Shown: positions 50,721 through 60,496 of the stretch, piece by piece
How positions within the stretch are numbered: the stretch's first letter is position 1
How the letters are laid out: each line of letters begins with the position of its first letter
Assembly (NCBI GenBank): GCA_023420415.1
Contig: JAEZWF010000004.1
Span: 62,001 to 126,000 of the forward strand
Length of the DNA stretch: 64,000 nucleotides
Direction: 5' to 3'
Source of the DNA: Actinomycetes bacterium
Lineage (GTDB): Bacteria > Actinomycetota > Actinomycetes > Actinomycetales > Dermatophilaceae
The notes under the pieces: generated by a model
What the model saw: the letters and a program-made list of their open reading frames with translations, nothing else
Databases searched by the model: none
What the model was told of the DNA's origin: nothing
Program-made: the position numbers and the translations under genes

Positions 50721-51779
50721 TCAGTCGTGGGCGCCGCGGCGACGGCGCAGCCACAGGACGCCGGACACGCCGAGTGCGACCGCGCCTCCCGCCACGCCGA
50801 CCAGCCACGGCCCGAGGTCCGGGCCGCCGCTGCCGCTGTCACCGGCCGTGCTCGTCGGCGGCAGCCCCTCGATCTCGACCGAGACGTCGCCGCCGTCCGT
50901 CGGACCGGTCGTGCTGCTCGTCGTGCCGCTCGTCGTGCTCGTGGCCGCTCGCACGGGCACCGGCACCACCCGCACGTCCGACCGTGCACCCTCGGTGCCG
51001 ACGAGCAGCTGGTCGCCACAGGGCCAGGCGGCCAGCGTCTCCCCCTGCGGCATGAGCGGCAGGAGCCGGGATGCCTTGACCGCGAAGGACTTCGGGTCGA
51101 GCACGAGCGCCGAGGTGTAGGTCCGCGTCACCAGACCCGAACCATCAGGCAGGTATGCCGCGTCCGTCACCACCGCGGGCGCCTCCCCCACCTTGCGGAG
51201 CCGGTTGACGCCGGACCGGGACGGCGATGCCGGCAGCTCGTAGACCCCGCCGACCGAGTCCTTGGTGACGACGACGATCCGGCCGCTCCGTGGGTCGACG
51301 GCCAGCGCCTCCGCGTCGTGCGGCCCGTCGGGGTAGGCCAGCTCCCAGGACCCCCACTCCCCCTGGGTGTCACCGAGGTCCGGCTCGTCGAACCAGAAGA
51401 TCCGCACCACCGTGCGCGACCGGCCGTTGTCGCCGATGTCGCCCACCAGGACGCGCCCGGAGCGCGGGTCGACCGCGAGCGCCTCGACGTCACGGACCGG
51501 CGCGCCGAACCGGTGCACCCCGACCGTCCGACCGGTCCGCGTGTCCACGGCGAAGATCCGCCCCGAGTCACCCGAGTCGTTGGCCGTCCAGACCACGCCG
51601 GGGTGTCGCCGGCTCACGGCCAGCCCGGACGACTCGGTCACCCGGTCGTCGAGGATGCGAAAGTCCGACGGCACCGCGCACGAGGGCGAGGTTGCCGCGA
51701 GGGAGGCACGCGGCATACCGGCGACGACCGAGCCGGCCACGACGGCAGCCGCAGCTGCCGCGCCCAGCCAGCCCCGCAC
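50721..51779 (-). CDS. membrane-anchored beta-propeller surface protein
   Basis: A 352-residue protein with a signal peptide (about 1-28), a propeller-like domain with repeated strands (SSGLAVSRRHPGVVWTANDS; DVEALAVDPRSGRVLVGDIG; DAEALAVDPRSGRIVVVTKD), a Ser/Thr-rich stalk (about 285-320) and a C-terminal membrane segment followed by RRRR. The topology is that of a cell-surface protein anchored at its C-terminus. No enzymatic motif is visible. It starts two bases after ftsY and is probably co-transcribed with it. Confidence 0.8.
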   Translation of the reverse strand: MRGWLGAAAAAAVVAGSVVAGMPRASLAATSPSCAVPSDFRILDDRVTESSGLAVSRRHPGVVWTANDSGDSGRIFAVDTRTGRTVGVHRFGAPVRDVEALAVDPRSGRVLVGDIGDNGRSRTVVRIFWFDEPDLGDTQGEWGSWELAYPDGPHDAEALAVDPRSGRIVVVTKDSVGGVYELPASPSRSGVNRLRKVGEAPAVVTDAAYLPDGSGLVTRTYTSALVLDPKSFAVKASRLLPLMPQGETLAAWPCGDQLLVGTEGARSDVRVVPVPVRAATSTTSGTTSSTTGPTDGGDVSVEIEGLPPTSTAGDSGSGGPDLGPWLVGVAGGAVALGVSGVLWLRRRRGAHD

Positions 51780-51781
51780 GC

Positions 51782-53005
51782 TCAGCCGACGATCGCGTCG
51801 ACGAACGCCTCGGGGTCGAAGGGGGCCAGGTCGTCGGGTCCCTCACCGAGACCGACGAGCTTGACCGGCACGCCGAGCTTGCGCTGCACCGAGACGACGA
51901 TGCCGCCCTTGGCCGTGCCGTCGAGCTTGGTGAGGACGATGCCGGTGACGTCGACGACCTCGGCGAAGACCTCGGCCTGGCGCAGCCCGTTCTGGCCGGT
52001 GGTGGCGTCGAGGACGAGCAGCACCTCGTCGATGGGGCTCTGCTTCTCGATGACCCGCTTGACCTTGCCGAGCTCGTCCATGAGCCCGACCTTGTTGTGC
52101 AGGCGGCCGGCGGTGTCGACGAGCACGACGTCGGCCTCGAGCTCGGTGCCCGCCTTGACCGCGTCGAACGCCACCGCGGCCGGGTCGGCGCCGTCGCGCT
52201 CCGAACGCACCGTCGGCACGCCGACGCGCGCGCCCCACGTCTCGAGCTGGTCGGCCGCGGCCGCGCGGAACGTGTCGGCCGCGGCCAGCACGACGTCCTT
52301 GTCCTCGGCCACGAGCACGCGCGCCAGCTTGCCCACGGTCGTCGTCTTGCCGGTGCCGTTGACCCCGACGACCAGCACCACGGCGGGGCGCCCGTCGACC
52401 CGCGAGTCGGCGATCGAGCGGTCCATGGTGGGGTCGACGAGCCGCAGCAGGTCCTCGCGCAGCCAGCCGCGGACCGTGGCCTCGTCGGTGGTGCCGTCGA
52501 CCTTGACCTGCTGGCGCAGGCTGTCCACGAGCTCGGTCGTGGCCTCCACGCCGAGGTCGCTGGCGATGAGGGTGTCCTCGACCTCCTCCCACGCCTCCTC
52601 GTCGAGCTTGCCGCGCGAGAGCAGGGCGAGCAGGCCCTGGCCCAGGCTGGAGTTGGAGCGGGCGAGCCGGGCACGCAGCCGCTGGAGGCGGCCCTTGGCC
52701 TCGGCCGGGCGCTCGATCGTCGGCGTCTCGGGCTCCGGCGGTGCCGGTGTCTCATAGCCCGGTGCGGGCAGGGTGTCGACCGAGCCGGCGTCCTCGATGG
52801 GGCGCTTGGGAGCATCCCGTGGAGGTTCGGCGTCGTCGCCGACGCCGGGCAGGACGTCGCCCTCACGTCCCGGCGCCCGCGGCGGCGCCCCCTTGGTGCG
52901 TCCACCCCGTCCGCGGGTGAGGCCGACGATGGCCCCACCGAGGACGACGAGCAGGCCGACGGCGACGGCAATCCATTCCCAGAGCTCGTTGATCACGCGC
53001 GCCAT
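51782..53005 (-). CDS. ftsY: signal recognition particle receptor FtsY
   Basis: FtsY is the membrane-docked SRP receptor. The 407-residue protein has an N-terminal membrane segment (about 10-30), a charged disordered linker, the N domain and a GTPase domain with VVGVNGTGKTTTVGKLA, VDTAGRLHNKVGLMDEL, LTKLDGTAKGG and GLGEGPDDLAPFDPEAF. The N-terminal membrane anchor is typical of actinobacteria. It works with Ffh encoded at 37795-39417. It lies two bases before the propeller-protein gene. Confidence 0.97.
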   Translation of the reverse strand: MARVINELWEWIAVAVGLLVVLGGAIVGLTRGRGGRTKGAPPRAPGREGDVLPGVGDDAEPPRDAPKRPIEDAGSVDTLPAPGYETPAPPEPETPTIERPAEAKGRLQRLRARLARSNSSLGQGLLALLSRGKLDEEAWEEVEDTLIASDLGVEATTELVDSLRQQVKVDGTTDEATVRGWLREDLLRLVDPTMDRSIADSRVDGRPAVVLVVGVNGTGKTTTVGKLARVLVAEDKDVVLAAADTFRAAAADQLETWGARVGVPTVRSERDGADPAAVAFDAVKAGTELEADVVLVDTAGRLHNKVGLMDELGKVKRVIEKQSPIDEVLLVLDATTGQNGLRQAEVFAEVVDVTGIVLTKLDGTAKGGIVVSVQRKLGVPVKLVGLGEGPDDLAPFDPEAFVDAIVG

Positions 53006-53050
53006 CCTCTCATCGCGGGTGCGCCCGCACCGCTCGGCATCGAGCGCGCC

Positions 53051-53109
53051 TTCATGTCCCGCAACATGCCGCGTGTCGGCGTGCGACAGCGCATGTTGCG
53101 GGACATGAG
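53051..53109. repeat. 59-bp palindrome, family C, second copy
   Basis: TTCATGTCCCGCAACATGC and GCATGTTGCGGGACATGAG form a stem of 18-19 bp with a 21-base loop, upstream of ftsY and 22 bases past the end of the large propeller gene. The stem matches the copy at 50640 while the loop differs. Confidence 0.85.
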
Positions 53110-53131
53110 TCCCCGGGACTCGGAGGTGGGC

Positions 53132-55816
53132 TCACTGCGGGGCGGCGATGCTCCACATGCCCCGGCCGTGGGTGGCTGCGTAGAGGTTGCCGTCGGGGGC
53201 GACCTCCAGGTCCATCACCACGGTCGTCGGCAGCCCCGTGCCGAGCACCTGCCACTGGGTCGCGCCCGGCGCCCGGTAGAAGGTGGCCAGGTCGGTGCCG
53301 AGTGCCAGGCCGCCACCCGCGAGCTGCTTGATGGTGCTCGCCGGGACGTCGGGCAGGTTGGCACTGGCGTCGGTCCACGTGGCCCCGCCGTCGCGGGTCT
53401 CGTAGACGTGGCCGACGCCTGCCCCCGGCCCCTCGGTGAACCGGCGCGAGAAGCCGTTGATCGCGGCATACGCGTGGTTGCCGTTGGCGGGGTCGACGGT
53501 GAGGCCCTGCACGAACCGGTTCGGGAAGCCCGAGCCGAGCGAGAGCTGGTGCCACGTGCCACCCGCGTTGGTGGCGATGCCGCGCGCGAAGCCGACGTTG
53601 TTGCAGGGGCCGCACCACGAGACGTATGCCGTGCCGCCCTGCATCGTGACCGCGGTCGCCGAGTGCCCGGCACCGAGGTCGAACGCCTTCTTCAGCGCCG
53701 AGCTGTCGCGGGCCTGCCACACGTTGTCGGCCGTCCACACGTACTGGCCACCGAAGATCGCGGCGTCGGGGTTGGCACCGTCGAGCCCGACCGGCGCGAT
53801 GAACCGTGCGCCGGGGTCGCCCGGGTCGAGCGACCACGACGTGGCCGTGGCCTCGCTCGTGGCGCCCGGGTTGGTGGCGCAGTTGTTGGTCACCTTGACC
53901 GCGAGGTAGACGTACTCCTGCAGCTGGTTGCAGCCGTTGCGCGGGTCGGCTGCGCCGTCGCCGCCGTCACCGCCGAAGTGCGAGCCCATCTCGGTGTCGC
54001 CGTTGCTGGCGTCCGGGTTGACCTTGCGCAGGTTGGACGCGCCGTTGTCCTGCAGGCCACCGGAGACGACCACGCCGGTCCCGCTCGGGTCCTTGCCGAC
54101 CGACGCCGAGTAGTACTGCAGCGCGTCCAGCGTGCCGTCGGCGCTCATCGACTGCAGGTCGGTGGCGTTGTGGTTGGCGTTCTCCTTGCCGTTGACCGGG
54201 CGCCGGTAGACGCCGCCGTCGTTGCCGAAGAAGACGACGGGGGTGCCGCCGGCGGTGCCGACGGTCACCGAGTGCTGGTCCGGGTGGCCGGCGAGCGGGC
54301 ACCGGTTGGAGGCGTCGCTGATGCTCCAGCACGGGAAGTTGAAGTTCCAGTACGGCGAGACGGCCGCCCAGTGCGAACCGGCGTCCTTGGTCTCGAAGAC
54401 CTCCTCGAGACCCGCCCAGACATGGTCACGGTTGGCCGGGTCGACCTGGAGGAACTGGTTGTACCAAGCCTGCACACCGACGCCGTAGCCCTTCTTGTCC
54501 AGCGCCGATCCGCTGTTGTGCAGCTGCTGCTGGCTGGCGATCTGGTTCCACGGTCCGAGCGGTGAGCCGGTCTTGGAGACGAAGATCCCCGCCAGGGACG
54601 ACGACCCGTTGATCTTGCTCGGCTGCTGCACCAGCGCGTAGAGCCGGTCACCGGTCTTGCTGAACGCGAACGTCGTGTAGCCGACGTCCGTGGTGTTGGT
54701 GATGCCGCCGAGGACGACGTTCAGCTTGTGCCAGCTGCTCGGGCCCTGCGTGTAGTCGTTGGTCTCGTAGAACCCGTTGTAGGTGTCACCCGAGCGCCAC
54801 CCGATCGCGGCGATGACGTGCTTGGGGTTCTTGGGGTCGACGGCGATGTCGTTGACGATGTTCTTGTATGCCGCGTTGGTCGGCCCCGAAGACGTGTTGC
54901 CTCCCCAGTTGGACCCGGCCGGCACGAGGACGTTGCCCGCGTCGTCCTTGATCTGTGGCATCCACGACATGTTCGGCGCGAACGCAAAGGTCCAGGCGCC
55001 GGCCCTGGTGCCCTGCGCGTGGTACCAGATGCCGCGGTTGGTGGCGACGAAGACGTTGGAGCCGCCGTAGCGGACGCGGCCGATCGTCGTCGACTCCAGC
55101 TCCTGGCCGCCGACCCGGTCGGTCGGGGCGAAGCTGCCGGTCGCCGGGTTGGCGAGGCGGTAGACGCCGGCGCCGACGTAGGACGTGCCGCCGGTGTTGG
55201 CCTCTCCGGTGGAGAACCACAGCGACCCGTCGCCCGCGAGCTGGAGGTCACCGGCCGACAGGGACGGCAGCTGGTCGGCGATCGGCGTCCACTGGCCGCC
55301 ACCCTGGGAGGAGCGCCAGACACCACCGTCGGCGCCCGCGGCATACACGTGGTTGGCGGTGTCGGCCGCCAGCCCGGTGACGCGACCGGTGACGTGACCG
55401 GCCCCTCCGGAGCTGTTGGAGTACCAGTCGCGGTAGCGCGGGTCGTCGGCGTTGTAGGGCACCTTGGTGACCTCGCGCCAGGTGCCGGCGCTGTGCGGCA
55501 GGGCCGACAGCTGGGTGAAGGCGTTGCCGTACGCGCCCGGGGCGACGATGCCGGGGGCGGTGCGAGCCTGGGCGAACTCCTCGGCGAGCGTGGCCGCTTC
55601 CTTGGACTCGTTCTGCGCCTCGGCGGGGTTGCCGCCGGCGATCATCAGCGCCTTCTCCATGACGGAGGCGTTGTAGTGGCGGTCGCGCCACTGGTACTTC
55701 AGCCATGCTTCGTTGAGCTCGTGGCGCCCGACGTAGCCGGCGGCACCGGCGGCGACGAGGGCCACACCGGCACCGGCGGCGACCAGCCGTCGAGCGCGCA
55801 GGGAGATGCGGGCCAT
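53132..55816 (-). CDS. membrane-anchored multi-repeat beta-propeller (BNR/sortilin-like)
   Basis: An 894-residue protein with an N-terminal signal anchor (about 12-30), a helical segment (40-85) and then a long region of propeller-type repeats resembling BNR/YCF48/sortilin VPS10-like blades: GRVTGLAADTANHVYAAGAD, GGVWRSSQGGGQWTPIADQL, VYETRDGGATWTDASANLPD, GNLYAATHGRGMWS. Such proteins are exo-glycosidase-like or adhesion proteins; no sialidase active site was identified. ATG at 55816 has CAGGAG upstream. A 24-bp palindrome lies 70 bases before the start. It precedes a family C palindrome and ftsY. Confidence 0.8.
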   Translation of the reverse strand: MARISLRARRLVAAGAGVALVAAGAAGYVGRHELNEAWLKYQWRDRHYNASVMEKALMIAGGNPAEAQNESKEAATLAEEFAQARTAPGIVAPGAYGNAFTQLSALPHSAGTWREVTKVPYNADDPRYRDWYSNSSGGAGHVTGRVTGLAADTANHVYAAGADGGVWRSSQGGGQWTPIADQLPSLSAGDLQLAGDGSLWFSTGEANTGGTSYVGAGVYRLANPATGSFAPTDRVGGQELESTTIGRVRYGGSNVFVATNRGIWYHAQGTRAGAWTFAFAPNMSWMPQIKDDAGNVLVPAGSNWGGNTSSGPTNAAYKNIVNDIAVDPKNPKHVIAAIGWRSGDTYNGFYETNDYTQGPSSWHKLNVVLGGITNTTDVGYTTFAFSKTGDRLYALVQQPSKINGSSSLAGIFVSKTGSPLGPWNQIASQQQLHNSGSALDKKGYGVGVQAWYNQFLQVDPANRDHVWAGLEEVFETKDAGSHWAAVSPYWNFNFPCWSISDASNRCPLAGHPDQHSVTVGTAGGTPVVFFGNDGGVYRRPVNGKENANHNATDLQSMSADGTLDALQYYSASVGKDPSGTGVVVSGGLQDNGASNLRKVNPDASNGDTEMGSHFGGDGGDGAADPRNGCNQLQEYVYLAVKVTNNCATNPGATSEATATSWSLDPGDPGARFIAPVGLDGANPDAAIFGGQYVWTADNVWQARDSSALKKAFDLGAGHSATAVTMQGGTAYVSWCGPCNNVGFARGIATNAGGTWHQLSLGSGFPNRFVQGLTVDPANGNHAYAAINGFSRRFTEGPGAGVGHVYETRDGGATWTDASANLPDVPASTIKQLAGGGLALGTDLATFYRAPGATQWQVLGTGLPTTVVMDLEVAPDGNLYAATHGRGMWSIAAPQ

Positions 55817-55885
55817 GGTGACTCCTGGAGGGGGACGACGGACCCGTGCGGGCCCGCGCCAACCTTCCCCCCGCCCCACGCGAAG

Positions 55886-55909
55886 GACCCATGACGAACG
55901 TCATGGGTC
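55886..55909 (-). promoter_or_regulatory. 24-bp perfect palindrome upstream of propeller gene
   Basis: GACCCATGAC and GTCATGGGTC form a perfect 10-bp inverted repeat with a GAAC centre. It lies 70 bases before the propeller gene and 104 bases after the small membrane-protein gene; an operator or a distal terminator are both possible. Confidence 0.4.
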
Positions 55910-56012
55910 GCGGTCAGAAAATGCCGCCTGACCTGCACAGACGCGCCGGTCGAGGTATGCCGCCTGGCTGGCGTCCGCGGGTGCGGTCCGCGGGTGCGGT
56001 CAGCCGGCGCCG

Positions 56013-56282
56013 TCAGCCGGCGCGGTGGCGGCCGGCGTCGCCGGCGCTGCTGTCGGACCCCACGGACCCGACGGTGTCGGACACCTTGTCCTTGGCGCTG
56101 GTCAGCGCGTCACCGGTCTTGCCGATGGCCGAGCCGGTCTTCTCGCGGGCCAGGGTCATCAGCTCCTCGCCCTGCGGGGTGAGGATGTCGCGGCCCTCGC
56201 GGCGTGCGGGGATGGCCACCAGCGCGACGACGGCAACAGCCAACGCGATGCAGATGAGCATGCCGATGATGAGCGCGACCAT
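56013..56282 (-). CDS. small single-pass membrane protein
   Basis: An 89-residue protein with one N-terminal membrane segment (about 3-24) and a Ser/Thr/Lys/Asp-rich cytoplasmic or exported tail containing TGSAIGKTGDALTSAKDKVS, a pattern like small stress or LEA-type proteins. No known family was recognised. It lies 52 bases after smc on the same strand and may be read from the smc transcript. Confidence 0.6.
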   Translation of the reverse strand: MVALIIGMLICIALAVAVVALVAIPARREGRDILTPQGEELMTLAREKTGSAIGKTGDALTSAKDKVSDTVGSVGSDSSAGDAGRHRAG

Positions 56283-56334
56283 GGCACTAGGGTGCCTTGC
56301 GCAGGGCGTTTGCCCAAATCGGGCGCGCCGTCTG

Positions 56335-59300
56335 CTATGCGCTTTGCGCCGCCACGTCCCGGATCCGCTGGGACACGACTGTCGTCACGCCGTCACCGCG
56401 CATCGAGACGCCGTAGAGCGCGTCGGCGACCTCCATCGTGCGCTTCTGGTGGGTGATGACGATGAGCTGGCTGGAGTCGCGCAGCTCCTCGAACAGCGTG
56501 ATGAGTCGGCCGAGGTTGGCGTCGTCGAGCGCGGCCTCGACCTCGTCCATGATGTAGAACGGGCTCGGCCGCGCCTTGAAGATCGACACCAGCAGCGCCA
56601 CGGCGACCAGCGACCGCTCGCCACCGGAGAGCAGGGACAGCCGCTTGATCTTCTTGCCGGGCGGGCGGGCCTCGACCTCGATGCCGGTGGTGAGCATGTT
56701 GTCGGGGTCGGTCAGCGTGAGCCGCCCCTCACCGCCGGGGAAGAGTCGGCCGAAGACCTGCTCGAACTGCGCCGCGGTGTCGTGGTAGGCCTCGGTGAAG
56801 ACGCGCTCGACCCGCTCGTCGACCTCCTTGACGATGTCGAGCAGGTCGCGCTTGGACTTCTTGAGGTCCTCGAGCTGCTCGGTGAGGAACTTGTGGCGCT
56901 CCTCCAGCGCGGCATACTCCTCCAGCGCGAGCGGGTTGACCCGGCCGAGCGCGTTCAGTGCTCGCTCGGCCTTGCGCAGCCGCTTCTCCTGCACCTCGCG
57001 CACGTAGGCGACCGGCTCCACCTCGACCTCGGGGTCGTCGTCGGGGCCGGGCACGTGCGGCACGAGCTGGTGCGGACCGAAGTCCTCCATCAGCACCTCG
57101 GGTTCGATGCCGAGCTCCTCGACGGCCTTGGTCTGCATCGCCTCGATCCGCAGCCGCTGCTGGGTGCGGGCCACCTCGTCGCGGTGCACGGTGTCGGTGA
57201 GGTCGCGCAGCTCGTCCTGCAGCGTGGCGACACCCCGGCGCACCTGCGCCAGCTCGGTGTCGCGTTCGGTGCGCTCCTGCTCGGCGGCCGCGCGCTGTCG
57301 GGCGGCGGTCTCGAGGGAGTCGGCGATGACCGAGGCCGCGTATGCCGCCCCGTGGGCGACTGCCTGGGCCACGGTCGCCTCCCGCTTGCGGCGCTCCTGG
57401 CGGGCGGCGAGCCGCTCGCGGGCGGCGAGCTCGTTGCGCGCCGCGCCCTCGAGGGAGTCGGCGCGGCCCTTGAGCGCGCGGGCCCGCTCCTCCTTGGTGC
57501 GCAGGGTGAGGCGCAGCTCGGTCTCGCCGGTGCGGGCGCGGCTGGCCTCGAGCTCGAGCCGGTCGCGCTCGTCGGTGCCCGGCTCCTCGGCCTCGGCCGG
57601 CTCGGTGCTGGCCTCGTCGAGACGCTCGGTGAGCGCGGTCAGCTCGGTGCGGTCGTTCTCCAGCGCGGCCTCGGCGTCGGCGATGGCGCGCTCGGTGCGC
57701 TCGGCCTCGGCCTTGGCGGAGCGGACGGTCGCGCCCAGGTGGCCGAGCCGCTCGGCCACGGCGGCCATCTTGGCGTCGGACTCGTGCAACGCCTCGAGCG
57801 CGCTCTCGACCTCGTCGTTGATGCTGCGGTGCCTCTCCTGGGCCGCGGTGAGCGCGAACCGGGCCTGCTCGCCACGACGGGTGGCGTCGGCGACCCGGTC
57901 GCGGGTCTCGTCGACCGCCGACTGGATCTCGATGAGGCTGGGGGCGCTGGTGCTGCCGCCGCGGACCCAGCCAGGTGCGAAGACGTCGCCGTCGGCGGTG
58001 ACGGCGGTGATGCCCTCGCCGCGGGCCGCGAGCGCCGCGGCGGCTGCGGCATCGGGGACCAGGGCGACCCGGTCGAGCAGCTGTTCCACGGCCGGGCGCA
58101 CGGTGGCGGGCGCCTCCACGACCTCGCGTGCCCACACGGCGCTGCCGTCGAGCCGCGGCCACGAGCCGGGGTCGGAGGTGACCGCGGTCTGGCCGACGAG
58201 GAACGCGGCGCGACCGGCGTCGTCGTCACGCAGCGTGGTGATGGCGGCGGCCGCGGCGTCCACCGACTCGACCGCGAGCGCGTCACCGGCCCAGCCGAGT
58301 GCGGCGGAGATGGCGACCTCGTGCCCACCACTGACCTGCAGCAGCGAGGCGACGGAGCCGACGATGCCGTGGCGGGAGTCGGCTGCGGCCAGGAGTGTGG
58401 CGGCGCCGTCCTTGCGCGACAGGCTCAGCTCGAGCGCCTCGAGCCGGGCGGCAGCGGTGGTGCGGTCTCGTTCGGCGGTGCGCTCGGCCTCGCGCAGCTG
58501 CTCGACCTCGGCCTCGACCTGCTCGAGCTGGGCGGCGGCGGTCTCGTAGGTCGAGTCCAGCCCCTCCTCGCCCTCCTCGTCGACGGCAACCGACGCCTCG
58601 AGGCCGGCGAACTCCTTCTCCGCCACGCGAGCCCGCTCCTGCGACTGCTCCACGATTCCGCGCAGCCGCCCGATCTCGGCCTCCCCCGCCTCGATCCGGC
58701 TCTTGCGCGCACCCACCTGACCGGCGAGCTTCGCGAGCCCCTCGCGACGGTCGGCGGCCGCCCGGGCGAGGCGCTGGAGGCGCTGCTGCTCCGCGGCATA
58801 CTCGCGCTCGAGTCCCTCGCGGGCGGCGACGGCCGCCTCGAGCGCGGCCTTGGCGTCGCGCACCTCCGCGAGCAGCGTGTCCTCCTGCTTGCGGGCCTCG
58901 GCGGCCTGGGCACGCAGCTCCTCGGGGTCGCGGCCGGTGGTCTGCTCGTCCTGGGTGTCCTGGGACAGCAGGCGCACGCGTTCGGCGGCGAGCGACTCGG
59001 TGGAGGTCAGCTTGTCGCGCAGCTGCTGGAGGCTGAACCAGCGCTCCTGCGCGCGGTTGAGCTCGGGGGCGGCCTCGGCGGCGCGCTGCTCGAGGGTCTG
59101 CAGACGGGCGCGGGCGTCCGCAAGCCCCTCCTCGACCTCGGTGCGCTTGGCGATCAGCGCGGTCTCGTCGGCGACCTCCTGCTCGAGGGTGGAGGTGAGC
59201 TGCACGAGGTCGTCGGCGAGCAGCCGCAGGCGGGCGTCACGCGCATCGGCCTGCACCATGGCGGCCTTGCGCGCGGCCTCGGCCTGGCGCCCGAGCGGAC

Positions 59301-59907
59301 CCAGCTGGCGCCGGATCTCACCGGTCAGGTCGTTGACCCGGGTGAGGTTGGCCTCCATCGCCTCGAGCTTGCGCAGCGCCTTCTCCTTGCGCTTGCGGTG
59401 CTTGAGGACCCCAGCGGCCTCCTCGATGAAGCCGCGGCGCTCCTCGGGGGTCGCGCGCAGCACGGTGTCGAGCTGGCCCTGGCCCACGATGACGTGCATC
59501 TCGCGGCCAATTCCGCTGTCGGACAACAGTTCCTGCACGTCGAGGAGTCGGCAGGAGGTGCCGTTGATGGCGTACTCGGATCCACCGTTGCGGAACATCG
59601 TCCGGCTGATGGTGACCTCGGCGTAGTCGATCGGCAGCGCGCCGTCGGTGTTGTCGATGGTCAGGCTCACCTCGGCGCGACCCAGCGGTGCGCGGCCGGC
59701 GGTGCCGGCGAAGATGACGTCCTCCATCTTGCCGCCGCGCAGGCTCTTGGCGCCCTGCTCGCCCATGACCCAGGCGAGGGCGTCGACGACGTTGGACTTG
59801 CCGGAACCGTTGGGGCCGACGATGCAGGTGATGCCGGGCTCGAGCCGCATCGAGGTCGCCGAGGCGAAGGACTTGAAGCCCTTCAGGGTGAGGCTCTTGA
59901 CGTACAC
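56335..59907 (-). CDS. smc: chromosome segregation protein SMC
   Basis: SMC is the ATPase core of the condensin that organises and segregates the chromosome. From GTG at 59907 it has 1190 residues: Walker A GPNGSGKSNV (31-40), two long coiled coils, a hinge (about 500-660, with ALGWAGDALAVESVDAAAAA), and the C-terminal head with signature LSGGERSLVAVALL and Walker B FYIMDEVEAALDDANLGRL. GAGGAG lies 12 bases before the start. A TAGGGT -10-like box lies 64 bases upstream. Its kleisin partner genes are not in the window. Confidence 0.97.
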   Translation of the reverse strand: MYVKSLTLKGFKSFASATSMRLEPGITCIVGPNGSGKSNVVDALAWVMGEQGAKSLRGGKMEDVIFAGTAGRAPLGRAEVSLTIDNTDGALPIDYAEVTISRTMFRNGGSEYAINGTSCRLLDVQELLSDSGIGREMHVIVGQGQLDTVLRATPEERRGFIEEAAGVLKHRKRKEKALRKLEAMEANLTRVNDLTGEIRRQLGPLGRQAEAARKAAMVQADARDARLRLLADDLVQLTSTLEQEVADETALIAKRTEVEEGLADARARLQTLEQRAAEAAPELNRAQERWFSLQQLRDKLTSTESLAAERVRLLSQDTQDEQTTGRDPEELRAQAAEARKQEDTLLAEVRDAKAALEAAVAAREGLEREYAAEQQRLQRLARAAADRREGLAKLAGQVGARKSRIEAGEAEIGRLRGIVEQSQERARVAEKEFAGLEASVAVDEEGEEGLDSTYETAAAQLEQVEAEVEQLREAERTAERDRTTAAARLEALELSLSRKDGAATLLAAADSRHGIVGSVASLLQVSGGHEVAISAALGWAGDALAVESVDAAAAAITTLRDDDAGRAAFLVGQTAVTSDPGSWPRLDGSAVWAREVVEAPATVRPAVEQLLDRVALVPDAAAAAALAARGEGITAVTADGDVFAPGWVRGGSTSAPSLIEIQSAVDETRDRVADATRRGEQARFALTAAQERHRSINDEVESALEALHESDAKMAAVAERLGHLGATVRSAKAEAERTERAIADAEAALENDRTELTALTERLDEASTEPAEAEEPGTDERDRLELEASRARTGETELRLTLRTKEERARALKGRADSLEGAARNELAARERLAARQERRKREATVAQAVAHGAAYAASVIADSLETAARQRAAAEQERTERDTELAQVRRGVATLQDELRDLTDTVHRDEVARTQQRLRIEAMQTKAVEELGIEPEVLMEDFGPHQLVPHVPGPDDDPEVEVEPVAYVREVQEKRLRKAERALNALGRVNPLALEEYAALEERHKFLTEQLEDLKKSKRDLLDIVKEVDERVERVFTEAYHDTAAQFEQVFGRLFPGGEGRLTLTDPDNMLTTGIEVEARPPGKKIKRLSLLSGGERSLVAVALLVSIFKARPSPFYIMDEVEAALDDANLGRLITLFEELRDSSQLIVITHQKRTMEVADALYGVSMRGDGVTTVVSQRIRDVAAQSA

Positions 59908-59971
59908 GAGCGGGGTGGCTCCTCGGGTGTGGCGGCCGGTGCCGGCGAGCGGCTCCCGGTGGATCGGGGCA

Positions 59972-59977
59972 ACCCTA
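59972..59977 (-). promoter_or_regulatory. -10 box candidate of smc
   Basis: Minus-strand TAGGGT lies 64 bases before the GTG start, with a GAGGAG ribosome binding site in between. Confidence 0.35.
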
Positions 59978-60175
59978 CCCGCGCACGGGAGCGGGTCCAC
60001 GCACCTCGTCCGCCCCTGCGTTGCCTGTGCCTGCTGTGACTCCTGAGGCGCCAGAGGTATGCCGTCCGGTCACCCCGCGCACCCGGTCACCGACTCGTTG
60101 CCGGCCACTCGGCGTCCAGCGGCGAAATCGCCCCACCATGCCGAGCCACCGGCACCACGTGCGAGACGCCCGGCG

Positions 60176-60496
60176 TCAGTCGGTGGTGTCGGCGATCGCC
60201 TCGTGGTGGTGGATGACCTCGGCGATGACGAAGTTGATGAACTTCTCGGCGAACTCCGGGTCCAACCCGCTCTCGTCTGCCAATGCCCGCAACCGCGCGA
60301 TCTGACGCTCCTCGCGCGCGGGGTCCGCCGGCGGCATACCGGACCGCGCCTTGAGCTCACCCACCCGCTGGGTGCACTTGAAGCGCTCGGCGAGCAGGTG
60401 CACGAGCGCGGCGTCGATGTTGTCGATGCTGGCGCGCAGGCTCAGCAGCTCGGCCGGCGTCGGCGTGGCGTTCGGCTCGGGGGCGGGAGAGCTCAC
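60176..60496 (-). CDS. chorismate mutase, AroQ type
   Basis: A 106-residue AroQ-fold protein that would convert chorismate to prephenate for phenylalanine and tyrosine synthesis. Helix 1 carries LLSLRASIDNIDAALVHLLA, followed by the active-site ERFKCTQRVGELKA region, and the last helix FAEKFINFVIAEVIHHHEAI. Length and sequence match the small actinobacterial intracellular chorismate mutases, which are often activated by DAHP synthase. GTG start. It overlaps the upstream small gene by four bases. Confidence 0.92.
   Translation of the reverse strand: MSSPAPEPNATPTPAELLSLRASIDNIDAALVHLLAERFKCTQRVGELKARSGMPPADPAREERQIARLRALADESGLDPEFAEKFINFVIAEVIHHHEAIADTTD

Noticed and set aside
55846..60039. 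Very long open frame on the plus strand opposite smc (about 1400 codons)
   Set aside because: It is the high-GC antisense shadow of smc; composition is Gly/Leu/Arg/Val-rich with no domain and smc is certain.
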